Positions 25,349 to 32,162 of a DNA stretch of 38,733 bases are shown piece by piece (the first letter of the stretch is position 1; every line of letters starts with the position of its first letter). The notes under the pieces are model-generated. The model was not told where the DNA came from. It saw only the letters and a program-made list of their open reading frames with translations, and did not search any database. The DNA is from Deltaproteobacteria bacterium. GTDB taxonomy: Bacteria > Desulfobacterota > Desulfarculia > Adiutricales > JAFDHD01. A program made the position numbers and the translations under genes. Location: positions 1 to 38,733 of the forward strand of contig JAFDHD010000016.1 of the NCBI GenBank assembly GCA_019308995.1, written 5' to 3'.

Positions 25349-26959
25349 TTAATGCTTATCCATCCAGTAGGTCTCGCAAATCATATTCTGATATGGGTTG
25401 TTGTAGATTTTGGAGTGCACATAGGGTCTTTCGACCAAGAACCGGTACTGTGTATACAGGAATATTTGAGGCGCATCATCTAAGACCAGATGCTGAATCT
25501 TGTGAACCAAGGCTATGCGTTTTTTTAAATCCATTTCATGGGATTGTTCATCAATTAACCTCCAAATTTCACGATTGCTCCATTTGAAATAAGTAGAGTG
25601 CCTCCCATAATAAGCCGTCAGAATATCTGACGGGTCAGCTGAGTAGTCGGTCACATGTAAGGCCAAATCATACTCGAATCTATAAGCCCGGTTGAAGTAT
25701 TGTGCCATCTCCAATGTCTTCAAAGTCACGTTGATGCCGACTTCTTTGAGCATACTCTGGATTACCTGGGCCGGTTTGGTCATATAATCTTGGTTCCAGG
25801 TAAGAAGTTCTGTGGAAAAGCCGTTGGGATATCCAGCCTCAGCCAGGTACTTCTTTGCTTTTTCGGGATTATATTCTACCTGATCGCTCTCTGGTAATGA
25901 AAAAAGAGGGTGGTTTGGCACCGGTCCGACCTGCACGGTGCCATAACCGCCCCAGGCCAGGTTGAGCAGCTTCTGCTTGTCAATGGCCATGGCAATGGCC
26001 TGCCGGACCTTCTTTTTGTCAAAGGGCGGCTTAAGGGGTTTTTTACCCTCAATCCATGCCGGACATCTGAGGGTCCATACCTGAATACCTTTGTTCTTAA
26101 TAATTTTAGCGTCTGGGGCTTCTTTTTTAATCGTGGGAAGCTGGAAAAAAGAAACGCCGGTGGCGTCAATTCTATGGGCCAGAAACGCACTCAGAATGGA
26201 GGCCGGATCGCGCATTATCTTGATGTGGATCTTGTCCAGGTAAGGCAGGCCTTTTTTAAAGTAATTCGGATTCTTATCAAGGGTAATGTGAGAACCGCGC
26301 ACGAACTCCTTGAGAATGAACGGGCCGGTCCCGATAGCCTTCTTCTTCAGGTCTCTATACTCCTCTACAGCCTCCCTGGCCACGATGGATGACCATGGAG
26401 AGGCAATATAGTACATAAAAGGCCCGTAAGGCTCCTTGGTCTTAACGATGACGGTATATCTGTCAGGCGTTTCAATAGAAGCCAGCTTGTCCTCAAAGTA
26501 ATAGCGGCGTTTGAACTTGGCCTTTTTGCCGTATATTCCCATGATGCGCTCAATGCTGTATTTAACGTCTGCTGAGGTTAGTTCGCGGCCGTTAACCGGG
26601 GGTATGTTGTGAAAACGCACACCCTTGTGAATCGTAAATTCATAGGTGAGATTATCTAATTGTCTGTAACTTTTCAATAGATCAAGTTCAAAGCCTTTCA
26701 GGTCCGGGGTGTAGCGAAGCAGGGTATTGTAAGTATTGTTGGTGATTATAGTCGTCGCTGGATAGGTCTCTATGTGCGGGTCCAGCGACCTGGGAGGGCC
26801 GGAACTGGTGCGATAAACGTCTCCGTGACGTGGTTCGGCAGCCAGAGTCGTTGCCGCCGATCCAATGAACGAGACGCTCATGCATAAAGTAAGCATCCAT
26901 AAATAGGTAACCGATCGAGAGGCAAACAATCGCTTAAAAGGTTGTCTTAATTTTTTCAT
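25349..26959 (-). CDS. ABC transporter solute-binding protein, family 5
   Basis: Second peptide/nickel/opine-type receptor in the window, 536 residues. The signal peptide spans about residues 1-41, with a basic start, hydrophobic core WMLTLCMSVSFIGSAATTLA and cleavage near LAA-EP. Mature landmarks include GDVYRTSSGPPRSLDPHIET, GVRFHNIPPVNGRELTSADV, IGTGPFILKEFVRG and VRQAIAMAIDKQKLL. The ribosome site GGAGGTG is near-perfect. It lies on the same strand as the receptor-less Dpp/Opp genes 7 kb downstream and upstream of the CoA-transferase genes, making it the more likely receptor for that transporter. Confidence 0.92.
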   Translation of the reverse strand: MKKLRQPFKRLFASRSVTYLWMLTLCMSVSFIGSAATTLAAEPRHGDVYRTSSGPPRSLDPHIETYPATTIITNNTYNTLLRYTPDLKGFELDLLKSYRQLDNLTYEFTIHKGVRFHNIPPVNGRELTSADVKYSIERIMGIYGKKAKFKRRYYFEDKLASIETPDRYTVIVKTKEPYGPFMYYIASPWSSIVAREAVEEYRDLKKKAIGTGPFILKEFVRGSHITLDKNPNYFKKGLPYLDKIHIKIMRDPASILSAFLAHRIDATGVSFFQLPTIKKEAPDAKIIKNKGIQVWTLRCPAWIEGKKPLKPPFDKKKVRQAIAMAIDKQKLLNLAWGGYGTVQVGPVPNHPLFSLPESDQVEYNPEKAKKYLAEAGYPNGFSTELLTWNQDYMTKPAQVIQSMLKEVGINVTLKTLEMAQYFNRAYRFEYDLALHVTDYSADPSDILTAYYGRHSTYFKWSNREIWRLIDEQSHEMDLKKRIALVHKIQHLVLDDAPQIFLYTQYRFLVERPYVHSKIYNNPYQNMICETYWMDKH

Positions 26960-27271
26960 TTTTTCACCTCCATCAAAAGGTTAGGGTTATTAATCAAGGC
27001 CATGCGGCCATGACATAAAAAAACCAACCGCAAAACCATTTCCCATGCCTTGAACCCGTTTTACATCTCCAAGGCAGCCGACTATGTCCCGTTAACGGTA
27101 ATTTTAAAAAACGAGCCCTGGAAACCGCCCTCTCCAACGCCCACCCTATCCTCAAAAACTGGATAGTTAAGTTGAAGCCAAATTGTAACCACGCTAACAA
27201 AAAACACCCTGAAAAGCCATGAAAAAAATCGTAGCTCCCACTTTCTTTAGGGATGTCAAAACAGCTTTGAA
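26960..27271. other. Intergenic region before the - strand solute-binding protein gene
   Basis: I see no credible gene; a 68-codon - strand frame here (26994-27200) has no ribosome site or recognisable motif. It contains a 10-base palindrome CCGTTAACGG (27089-27098) and a short direct repeat GGCCATG twice (26998-27012). A - strand TTGACA at 27260-27255 has no convincing -10 at normal spacing. Confidence 0.45.
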
Positions 27272-28813
27272 TCAGGGCTTCCAGGGTTCATTTTGGGCCG
27301 CATGTCTCGCGGCGGTCCACCCACCGATATAGCATTCAGCCAGATTTCCACCGGCCAGGTAAAGGAATCCAAATATACCGCCCAATTCACCGGCTTCATA
27401 GAGGCCCGGTATCGGTTCGCCGAAAGCATCCAGAACCTGCCAGTGCTCATTATGCACCGGACCGCCATGGGTATTTGAGACGACCGGCCAGACTTGCGCA
27501 TAGTAGTAGGGCGGGATTTGGATGGGGACCATGGTTTCTGAAGGCCTGCCAAAGTCATTATCAGAACCCTGCTGGCAAAAGCCATTCCATTGCTCGATCG
27601 TTTCTCTCAGAATCCGTGGCTCCACCTTCATGTCCAGCGCCATTTCTTTCATGGACTCAGCTTTCTTCAAAATACCGAGATCAACCTCAGCCAGATTATC
27701 CTCGCTCCATTCAAAGAAGACTTCCGAATCGTTAAAAGTGGGCATGACCACGGGATAGAGCTTTCGGCCTTCCTCATCAAAGATAATAAAAGAAGGAATG
27801 CGCGGATAAGACTGGATTTCGGTATCATAGTACTGCATGGGACGATGGCCGACATCATGCGCATAAGGCGGATACTCGTTCATGTACCTCCGGCCGTGCC
27901 GATCAATGACTATCCAGGCCATTTCTGACCTGGAAGGGATTGGATGCCCCGGCACCCAGTCAGGCAGACGCCTTAACCGGAGGCCGAATGGGTAATGAGG
28001 ATCGGTGTGACGAAGACCGTAGGACCCATGGAAATTCCCCATGTGCCAGAGTGAGGCGCCGACCTCCTGGGCCATTCGAATGCCGTCTCCGGTATTTCCG
28101 CGATAGGCGGCCGAAACGATCACTGATCCCTGGAAAAACTGGCGCTTGAGTTCCTCGTCGGCCTCAAAGCCGCCGCAGGTTAAGATAACGCCTCGTCTGG
28201 CCTTAATATACAGAAGACGGTCATTCTTCTGAGCAAGCACACCGACCACTCTTTTGTCTGGAGTACGGAGGAGCCGCTTTACAGGGGCGCCAAGTAAGAT
28301 CTTAATTCCCCGCCGGTCTACATTGTCTTCCACCACTTTGAAGTTGCGCGCCCCGCCGCGCAAGCCTCGCACGTGAGGATAGTAGGTCAAGGGATCAAAC
28401 CCGGGAATGCGGCCGTAAATGCAAAAGCCAAGGTCTTCATACCCTGGAAAGGGATAGTTGCCTTTGCTGGGAATAGCTTTGATCTCTGCCTCATTGATTT
28501 TAGCCAGTTCCTCCATATAGGCCGGTAACTCGGTCATGCCTTGAGCCATGGCCCGCAGCACGGCGTCGGGAGTCATTCCGCCGCAGGTCTCCTTTAGGTA
28601 GGAAAAGGCGCTCTCGGCATCAAAAGCCGTCCGGAGTCCTCCGCCGGAGCAGATGGAGATTCCTCCCGGCTTGGACATCTTTTCCAATAACAGAACATCA
28701 GCGCCATGATCTTTGGCCTCAATCGAGGCAATGCCGCCGGCATACCCATAACCGACCACCACGATATCTGTCTCAAAATCCCATGAAGAAGGGAGACCTT
28801 TTGCCCAAATCAT
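27272..28813 (-). CDS. FAD-binding oxidoreductase (fumarate reductase/3-ketosteroid dehydrogenase-like flavoprotein)
   Basis: 513-residue FAD_binding_2 protein. The dinucleotide motif is IVVVGYGYAGGIASIEAKDHGADVLLLEK (18-46), followed by GGISICSGGGLR. A second FAD contact is VILTCGGFEADEEL. The active-site segment is SNTHGGPV, and the C-terminal FAD motif is GLYEAGELGGIFGFLYLAGGNLAE. It probably introduces or reduces a carbon-carbon double bond next to a carbonyl. No signal peptide and no heme domain are present, so it needs another electron partner. It begins the - strand catabolic block, with a 312-bp gap before the solute-binding protein gene. The substrate is unknown. Confidence 0.87.
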   Translation of the reverse strand: MIWAKGLPSSWDFETDIVVVGYGYAGGIASIEAKDHGADVLLLEKMSKPGGISICSGGGLRTAFDAESAFSYLKETCGGMTPDAVLRAMAQGMTELPAYMEELAKINEAEIKAIPSKGNYPFPGYEDLGFCIYGRIPGFDPLTYYPHVRGLRGGARNFKVVEDNVDRRGIKILLGAPVKRLLRTPDKRVVGVLAQKNDRLLYIKARRGVILTCGGFEADEELKRQFFQGSVIVSAAYRGNTGDGIRMAQEVGASLWHMGNFHGSYGLRHTDPHYPFGLRLRRLPDWVPGHPIPSRSEMAWIVIDRHGRRYMNEYPPYAHDVGHRPMQYYDTEIQSYPRIPSFIIFDEEGRKLYPVVMPTFNDSEVFFEWSEDNLAEVDLGILKKAESMKEMALDMKVEPRILRETIEQWNGFCQQGSDNDFGRPSETMVPIQIPPYYYAQVWPVVSNTHGGPVHNEHWQVLDAFGEPIPGLYEAGELGGIFGFLYLAGGNLAECYIGGWTAARHAAQNEPWKP

Positions 28814-28971
28814 GTTATAACCTGCTTGATCTCAATGAATCTGTTGCCTTACCCTGAAGCTGTAAGCCGATGATGCAGTCACGGCTGTCACGGCCACGTA
28901 AGAATCAGATTATGGTTGTGTCTTAAATACCAAAGCGATCATCAAATATTTCAACTTGTTTTATCCTCACC

Positions 28972-29000
28972 TTGTTTACCCTGGGATTTCCATTTATAAT
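28972..29000 (+). promoter_or_regulatory. Promoter of the rubrerythrin-like gene
   Basis: A perfect -10 TATAAT (28995-29000) lies 17 bases after TTGTTT (28972-28977, TTG only conserved). The leader to the ATG at 29068 is about 60 bases. Confidence 0.55.
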
Positions 29001-29067
29001 ATCAATAATTGGTCTGGCGACAAGGATAAAGTTTTTTACCACATAAACAATTTCAAGAGGAAAGATT

Positions 29068-29592
29068 ATGACCGGGAAAAAACGTTTGAACTCTCTGGAG
29101 GCCGCCTTGAATAATGAAATGAAGGAGCGTGAGTTTTATCTCAAGAATGCCGAAAGGACCGGGAATCCGGTGGGCAAGGCCATGTTTCAGCAGATCGCTC
29201 ACGAAGAGCTGGAACACTACGAGAGGCTCAAGGAACTCCATGAAACATGGGCCGGGGCCGGGAAATGGCCTGAAACGGTGCCGCTGGTGGTTAATGACAC
29301 CGCTGTCAAGGACCTTTTAAAGAACGTGATTAAGGAGGCCGAAAAAATATCCGAAGGCGATGAAGATGACCTGGAGGCGATCCGGGTAGCCATTGATTTC
29401 GAGTCAAAGGGTGTTGCCTTTTATGAAAAATTAAGGGACGAGGTCGCTGACAAGAAAGAAAAGGCCTTCTTCGATCTTCTTTCCAGGATCGAACGTGAGC
29501 ATTACCTTTCTCTCAAGGAGGCGGAAGAATTCCTGGTTGACCCTGAATCATGGTACACCAGAGCGGAGCATCCCAGTCTGGACGGCGCCTAG
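29068..29592 (+). CDS. Rubrerythrin/ferritin-like di-iron protein
   Basis: 174-residue four-helix di-iron protein, probably a peroxide-scavenging or iron-handling factor in the cytoplasm. The two helix pairs align with each other: NNEMKEREFYL with DFESKGVAFYE, and AHEELEHYERL with RIEREHYLSL. This gives likely ligands Glu17, Glu47, His50, Glu112, Glu142 and His145. There is no C-terminal rubredoxin domain with CxxC motifs, so it is the erythrin or ferritin-like form. AGAGGAAAG precedes the ATG. The gene has its own promoter and ends at the first 123-bp repeat, which supplies its terminator. Confidence 0.88.
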   Translation: MTGKKRLNSLEAALNNEMKEREFYLKNAERTGNPVGKAMFQQIAHEELEHYERLKELHETWAGAGKWPETVPLVVNDTAVKDLLKNVIKEAEKISEGDEDDLEAIRVAIDFESKGVAFYEKLRDEVADKKEKAFFDLLSRIEREHYLSLKEAEEFLVDPESWYTRAEHPSLDGA

Positions 29593-29714
29593 TATCATTT
29601 TCGTATGATCCTTTCACGCATTTCGCGGTTTAAAACCAAGATGAAAGACAAGGGGGGTGTAGGAGGCCGTGATAAACCTCGTGGCCTTCCTGCTTTTTTC
29701 TCAAAAGTTATCTT
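29592..29714. repeat. 123-bp direct repeat, copy A
   Basis: Matches 31465-31587 with four mismatches over 123 bases. It begins exactly at the last base of the rubrerythrin-like stop codon and carries a terminator. The two copies bound the 1.75-kb islet holding the NYN gene, tRNA-like gene and IS1 remnant. Confidence 0.92.
29661..29699 (+). terminator. Terminator inside repeat copy A
   Basis: AGGAGGCC (29661-29668) pairs with GGCCTTCCT (29683-29691) with one bulge, followed by six T residues (29694-29699). It serves the rubrerythrin-like gene. Confidence 0.65.
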
Positions 29715-29759
29715 TCGGTAGTGGGTCAGTTTGAATTAATCGGGACGTATATTTATTTA

Positions 29760-30266
29760 TTAAGTGAAATAATTGTCGTCGATATAATGAAAGACATCAC
29801 AAGTTCGTAATAGGTGGTCAGACTTTTTTCCTTTAAATGCATAATTTTCAACAATTTTTCCTATTTCCTGTACCCTGTTAATAACCTCAGAAAAATCTCC
29901 GTCACCACTAATCAAGGCCGCTACGTCATATGTGTCATTTTGAGCCAATAACAACATGTCTAGTGCTAAAAAAATATCAGCACCTTTTTCTCTCTGATTT
30001 CCCTTTGGTCCAGCCAAGCGTCCCAATCTGAGTTTAAAATAAGGTTTTCTTTCAAGGCGATCAAGGAAAGAAAGTTGTTGATTATAGCTCTTTATGCTTG
30101 AATCGGTTGGCCTCACGGTGTAATAATAAATTCTCATTAATTCTCTATTAGCTACTATTTTCTCTATGAATTTATCTATATCGACTTTATAAAAATCCTG
30201 TTTAAGACCACCTGTAACACCATGGAAGAAATTGCTACCGTCAATAAAAATCATAACTCTTTGCAT
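29760..30266 (-). CDS. NYN-domain (PIN-like) putative ribonuclease, LabA/DUF88 family
   Basis: 168-residue protein with the NYN/PIN-like nuclease fold. Acidic active-site residues are visible: Asp9 and Asn12 in MIFIDGSNFF, Asp97 and Asp103 in EKGADIFLALDMLL, and Asp122/Asp124 in ISGDGDFSEVI. Family members are metal-dependent RNases or DNA-binding regulators. The gene is visibly AT-rich compared with its neighbours and sits in a repeat-bounded islet, which suggests acquisition. A G-rich ribosome site lies a few bases before the ATG. Directly upstream is a terminator-like hairpin and a structured leader with its own promoter, an arrangement seen in type III toxin-antitoxin loci. A toxin role is inference. 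Confidence 0.85.
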   Translation of the reverse strand: MQRVMIFIDGSNFFHGVTGGLKQDFYKVDIDKFIEKIVANRELMRIYYYTVRPTDSSIKSYNQQLSFLDRLERKPYFKLRLGRLAGPKGNQREKGADIFLALDMLLLAQNDTYDVAALISGDGDFSEVINRVQEIGKIVENYAFKGKKSDHLLRTCDVFHYIDDNYFT

Positions 30267-30281
30267 TGTGACCCCCCCTTT

Positions 30282-30313
30282 AAAAAAATAGGGAACCTGC
30301 GTGGGTTCCCTAT
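30282..30313 (-). terminator. Intrinsic terminator/attenuator before the NYN gene
   Basis: ATAGGGAACC (30288-30297) and GGTTCCCTAT (30304-30313) form a perfect 10-bp stem with a 6-base loop. On the - strand a run of seven T residues follows (30288-30282). It lies between the leader promoter and the NYN ribosome site, so it would end a short RNA or attenuate the gene. Confidence 0.75.
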
Positions 30314-30325
30314 GCGTCTTTCAGT

Positions 30326-30351
30326 CCTACATACTTACATGAGTATGTAGG
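30326..30351 (-). repeat. Perfect hairpin in the NYN leader
   Basis: CCTACATACT and AGTATGTAGG form a perfect 10-bp inverted repeat around TACATG. It is the first of two tandem hairpins in the leader. Confidence 0.8.
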
Positions 30352-30403
30352 GCCTCTTTAATGCTGACTACTATCATGAGTAACCAGGGTGGCTTCATTA
30401 ATA

Positions 30404-30431
30404 ATTATCGGCATTATTTTAAAAAAGTCAA
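30404..30431 (-). promoter_or_regulatory. Promoter of the NYN leader
   Basis: On the - strand, TTGACT (30431-30426), a 16-base AT-rich spacer and GATAAT (30409-30404) give 5 of 6 matches in each box. The predicted start is near 30397, about 130 bases before the NYN ATG. Confidence 0.65.
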
Positions 30432-30532
30432 GTTTTTTTATTTTTATTTTTTTCAATAATTTAAGATCGCTCCCGTGAAGCCGGATATCCCCGATTTGCA
30501 CTAAAGAAACAATCCTTCAAATTGACTTCTTT

Positions 30533-30556
30533 GTAATTTTAGGCTGCTAAAATTAC
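30533..30556. repeat. Perfect hairpin downstream of the tRNA-like gene
   Basis: GTAATTTTAG (30533-30542) and CTAAAATTAC (30547-30556) pair perfectly around GCTG. It lies 35 bases beyond the 3' end of the tRNA-like gene on the - strand. There is no T run, so it is not a classic terminator; an RNA-processing or protein site is possible. Confidence 0.6.
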
Positions 30557-30590
30557 GAGAAACCCCGGAAATTGATCCCGTACCGAAAAG

Positions 30591-30664
30591 TGCCCCCCAT
30601 CGAGATTCGAACTCGGACCACCAATTTAGCAGATTGGAACTCTATCCAGTTGAGTTACGGGGGC
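30591..30664 (-). tRNA. tRNA-like gene, anticodon GCT (serine codons AGC/AGT), aberrant
   Basis: On the - strand the sequence folds as a tRNA: D stem ACTC/GAGT, loop with G18 G19, anticodon arm CCAAT-CTGCTAA-ATTGG, and T loop TTCGAAT. Anticodon GCT reads serine AGC/AGT, but the variable loop is only 4-5 bases, whereas bacterial tRNA-Ser has a long variable arm. The body (GGATAGAG D arm, A20, A73) is arginine-like. The 3' acceptor strand has six G residues against five C, and the T stem has a C-A mismatch, so one base is extra. It may be a degenerate gene, a chimera or a sequencing slip. No CCA is encoded. A hairpin with a T run ends just before its 5' end. Confidence 0.6.
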
Positions 30665-30718
30665 ACAAAAAAGGCGGGGGAGGTATCTTGCCCTTATAAA
30701 ACACCTTCTCCCCCGCCT
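30665..30718 (-). terminator. Intrinsic terminator directly upstream of the tRNA-like gene
   Basis: AGGCGGGGGA (30672-30681) pairs with TCCCCCGCCT (30709-30718), and on the - strand a six-base T run follows (30672-30667). It would stop transcription arriving from the IS1 remnant and leaves no room for a promoter before the tRNA-like gene. Confidence 0.7.
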
Positions 30719-30770
30719 CAATCGGTGGTTCAGTTCGAAAAACTCAAACCAAGTACCAATCTGCTAACAG
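30718..30770 (+). repeat. Partial echoes of the tRNA-like sequence
   Basis: On the + strand, GGTGGTTCAGTTCGAA (30724-30739) is close to the T-arm region of the tRNA-like gene (GGTGGTCCGAGTTCGAA). CCAATCTGCTAA (30756-30767) is identical to its anticodon-arm segment. The order is reversed relative to a tRNA (T arm first). It looks like rearranged tRNA-derived sequence, perhaps an attachment or insertion scar. Confidence 0.5.
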
Positions 30771-30796
30771 AAATGATACTCGCAATAATTAAAATG

Positions 30797-31461
30797 TCAT
30801 TGACAGGATTCATTAACAAGAGAAGTGATTTCTTCTAATGTCCAAACATGATCAGACACTTTGGCTTCCATGGCTGGCGTGACTCTGAGTGTCCGATGAA
30901 TCCTGCTAAAATTATAATACATAAAGTGAAGGCTCACAGCATGGGCCAGATTTTCGACCTTTTTTGAAAAAGCATTTGTTAGGCGCGTGAAGCGTCTCAT
31001 GCTCATGCGGTTGTAAGGTTTTGTCTCTCCACATAGCTTGTTGAGATATGTTTCGCTTCGGGGTTGCCCTCAATGGCTTTACTGTCAGCCCCTATACATT
31101 GTGAGGGGCTATATCTTTTTTGACCTTCACTGTCGTTTCCATATATCTTAATTAGCATCGAATAATCTATGTCCGCCCCAAAAGCTTCTTCAATAGCCTC
31201 TAAATAGGGCTTGTGTCTGTCTGTGGTCAATTGAACCCTATAGGCAAGACGCGAAGCCAAGTCTTTAATGAATATGCTGGCTGTTGCAAAATCCCGCCCA
31301 CCAACAAGCCAAGAGGGGACAAGTTTTGTGCCAGCACAAATAGCTGTCCAGGTCCATATGTCACCATATCCAAATTGACCCTGCTTCTCTTGAGGAACAT
31401 TTTTTGCCTTGGAATAACAGAAAGACCAGATTTCATTGCATTGGATACGCTTGCACGACAA
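30797..31461 (-). pseudogene. IS1-type transposase, 5'-truncated and frameshifted
   Basis: DDE transposase of the IS1-like group: KRIQCNEIWSFCYSKAKNVP, then DIWTWTAICAGTKLVPSWLVGGRD, QLTTDRHKPYLEA, STSYVERQNLT, and in another frame MSMRRFTRLTNAFSKKVENL through TPAMEAKVSDHVW. The frame changes at 31003-31006, right after the catalytic Glu segment YVERQNLT, where about one base is missing compared with the family. The N-terminal helix-turn-helix part (some 70-90 residues) is absent; the gene breaks off 3 bases from repeat copy B. Canonical terminal inverted repeats were not identified. It is a dead insertion-sequence fragment. Confidence 0.85.
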
Positions 31462-31464
31462 GTT

Positions 31465-31587
31465 GTATCATTTTCGTATGATCCTTTCACGCATTTCGTG
31501 GCTTAAAACCAAGATGAAAGACAAGGGGGGTATAGGAGGTCGTGATAAACCTCGTGGCCTTCCTGCTTTTTTCTCAAAAGTTATCTT
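31465..31587. repeat. 123-bp direct repeat, copy B
   Basis: Second copy of 29592-29714 (four mismatches). It starts at the truncated end of the IS1-type transposase and ends about 80 bases before the first MaoC gene. Its terminator hairpin (31534-31572) has no + strand gene to serve, so copy B looks like the duplicated one or the downstream edge of an insertion. Confidence 0.92.
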
Positions 31588-31595
31588 CCCAAATG

Positions 31596-31625
31596 TTGGC
31601 ATTTTTCTTTAGATTGTGAAATAAT
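31596..31625 (+). promoter_or_regulatory. Weak promoter candidate for the MaoC genes
   Basis: TTGGCA (31596-31601), an 18-base spacer and AATAAT (31620-31625) lie between repeat copy B and the first MaoC gene. Confidence 0.35.
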
Positions 31626-31668
31626 GGCCTCGCTTCTTTTCAGATAGGGAATCCAAGGAGGTAAAGGG

Positions 31669-32133
31669 ATGACAAAAGATTCAGTGATTACAGAAGAGAT
31701 GAGGCAGATGATAGGCGTTGAATCGGAGCCTTCCGTGTTTGAGATTGAGAAGGAGCCGATTAGAAGATGGGCCGAGGCAATCGGTGACCCCAATCCACTT
31801 TACCACGATGAGGAATACGCTAAAAAATGCGGATACGACAGCATCATCGCGCCGCCCGGTTTTGTGGCCCAATACGCCTATCCCGTCAAGAAGGGTGGAT
31901 CCTCTCCGCAGATCAAAAACCCCTTTACCAGGCACCTCAATGGCGGAAACGAGTATGAGTTCTTCAAGCCGGTACAGGCAGGCGACGTCTTGACAGCGAC
32001 CAGCAAACTATCCAACCTCTTCGAACGTGAAGGCAGGCTCGGAAAGATGCTGTTTCAGATCGCTGAAACCACCTTCAAGAACCAGAAGGGGGAGGTGGTA
32101 GCCAAGGCCCGTTACACCGGCATCAGCTATTAA
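31669..32133 (+). CDS. MaoC-like (FAS1-type) dehydratase, small subunit 1
   Basis: 154-residue single hot-dog protein of the MaoC N-terminal/FAS1-like type. The hydratase motif reads AIGDPNPLYHDEEYAKKCG, with the Asp and His of the (R)-hydratase catalytic pair, followed by IIAPPGFVAQY. It adds water to a 2-enoyl-CoA or removes it from an (R)-3-hydroxyacyl-CoA. An AGGAGG ribosome site precedes the ATG. The second MaoC gene starts 29 bases downstream, so the two probably form a heteromeric hydratase. The gene is close to repeat copy B, with a new or rearranged promoter region. Confidence 0.87.
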   Translation: MTKDSVITEEMRQMIGVESEPSVFEIEKEPIRRWAEAIGDPNPLYHDEEYAKKCGYDSIIAPPGFVAQYAYPVKKGGSSPQIKNPFTRHLNGGNEYEFFKPVQAGDVLTATSKLSNLFEREGRLGKMLFQIAETTFKNQKGEVVAKARYTGISY

Positions 32134-32162
32134 AAGCCCGCAAGGCAGAAAGGAGAATGAAG

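Larger units (their letters stand above)
30282..30397 (-). ncRNA. Putative structured leader RNA upstream of the NYN gene
   Basis: From the predicted start near 30397 to the terminator at 30282, the - strand transcript is about 115 bases. It holds a perfect 10-bp hairpin (30326-30351, loop TACATG) and two imperfect repeat units beginning TACTCATG, about 37 bases apart (starting near 30382 and 30345). It ends with the terminator hairpin. No open reading frame of note lies in it. It may be a stable small RNA, an RNA antitoxin or an attenuator; no family is recognised. Confidence 0.45.

Noticed and set aside
26994-27200. 68-codon - strand frame before the solute-binding protein gene
   Set aside because: No ribosome site, no known motif, odd Trp/Arg-rich composition. 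It is left as intergenic.
30326-30351. Riboswitch in the NYN leader
   Set aside because: The hairpins do not match a riboswitch class I can recognise; it is reported only as a structured leader.
30797-31461. Programmed frameshift producing an active IS1 transposase
   Set aside because: The known IS1 frameshift lies near the N-terminal part, whereas this break is in the catalytic region, and the N-terminal part is missing.
29592-31587. Two-unit CRISPR-like repeat
   Set aside because: Only two copies, 123 bases long and 1.75 kb apart; no spacer array and no cas genes.
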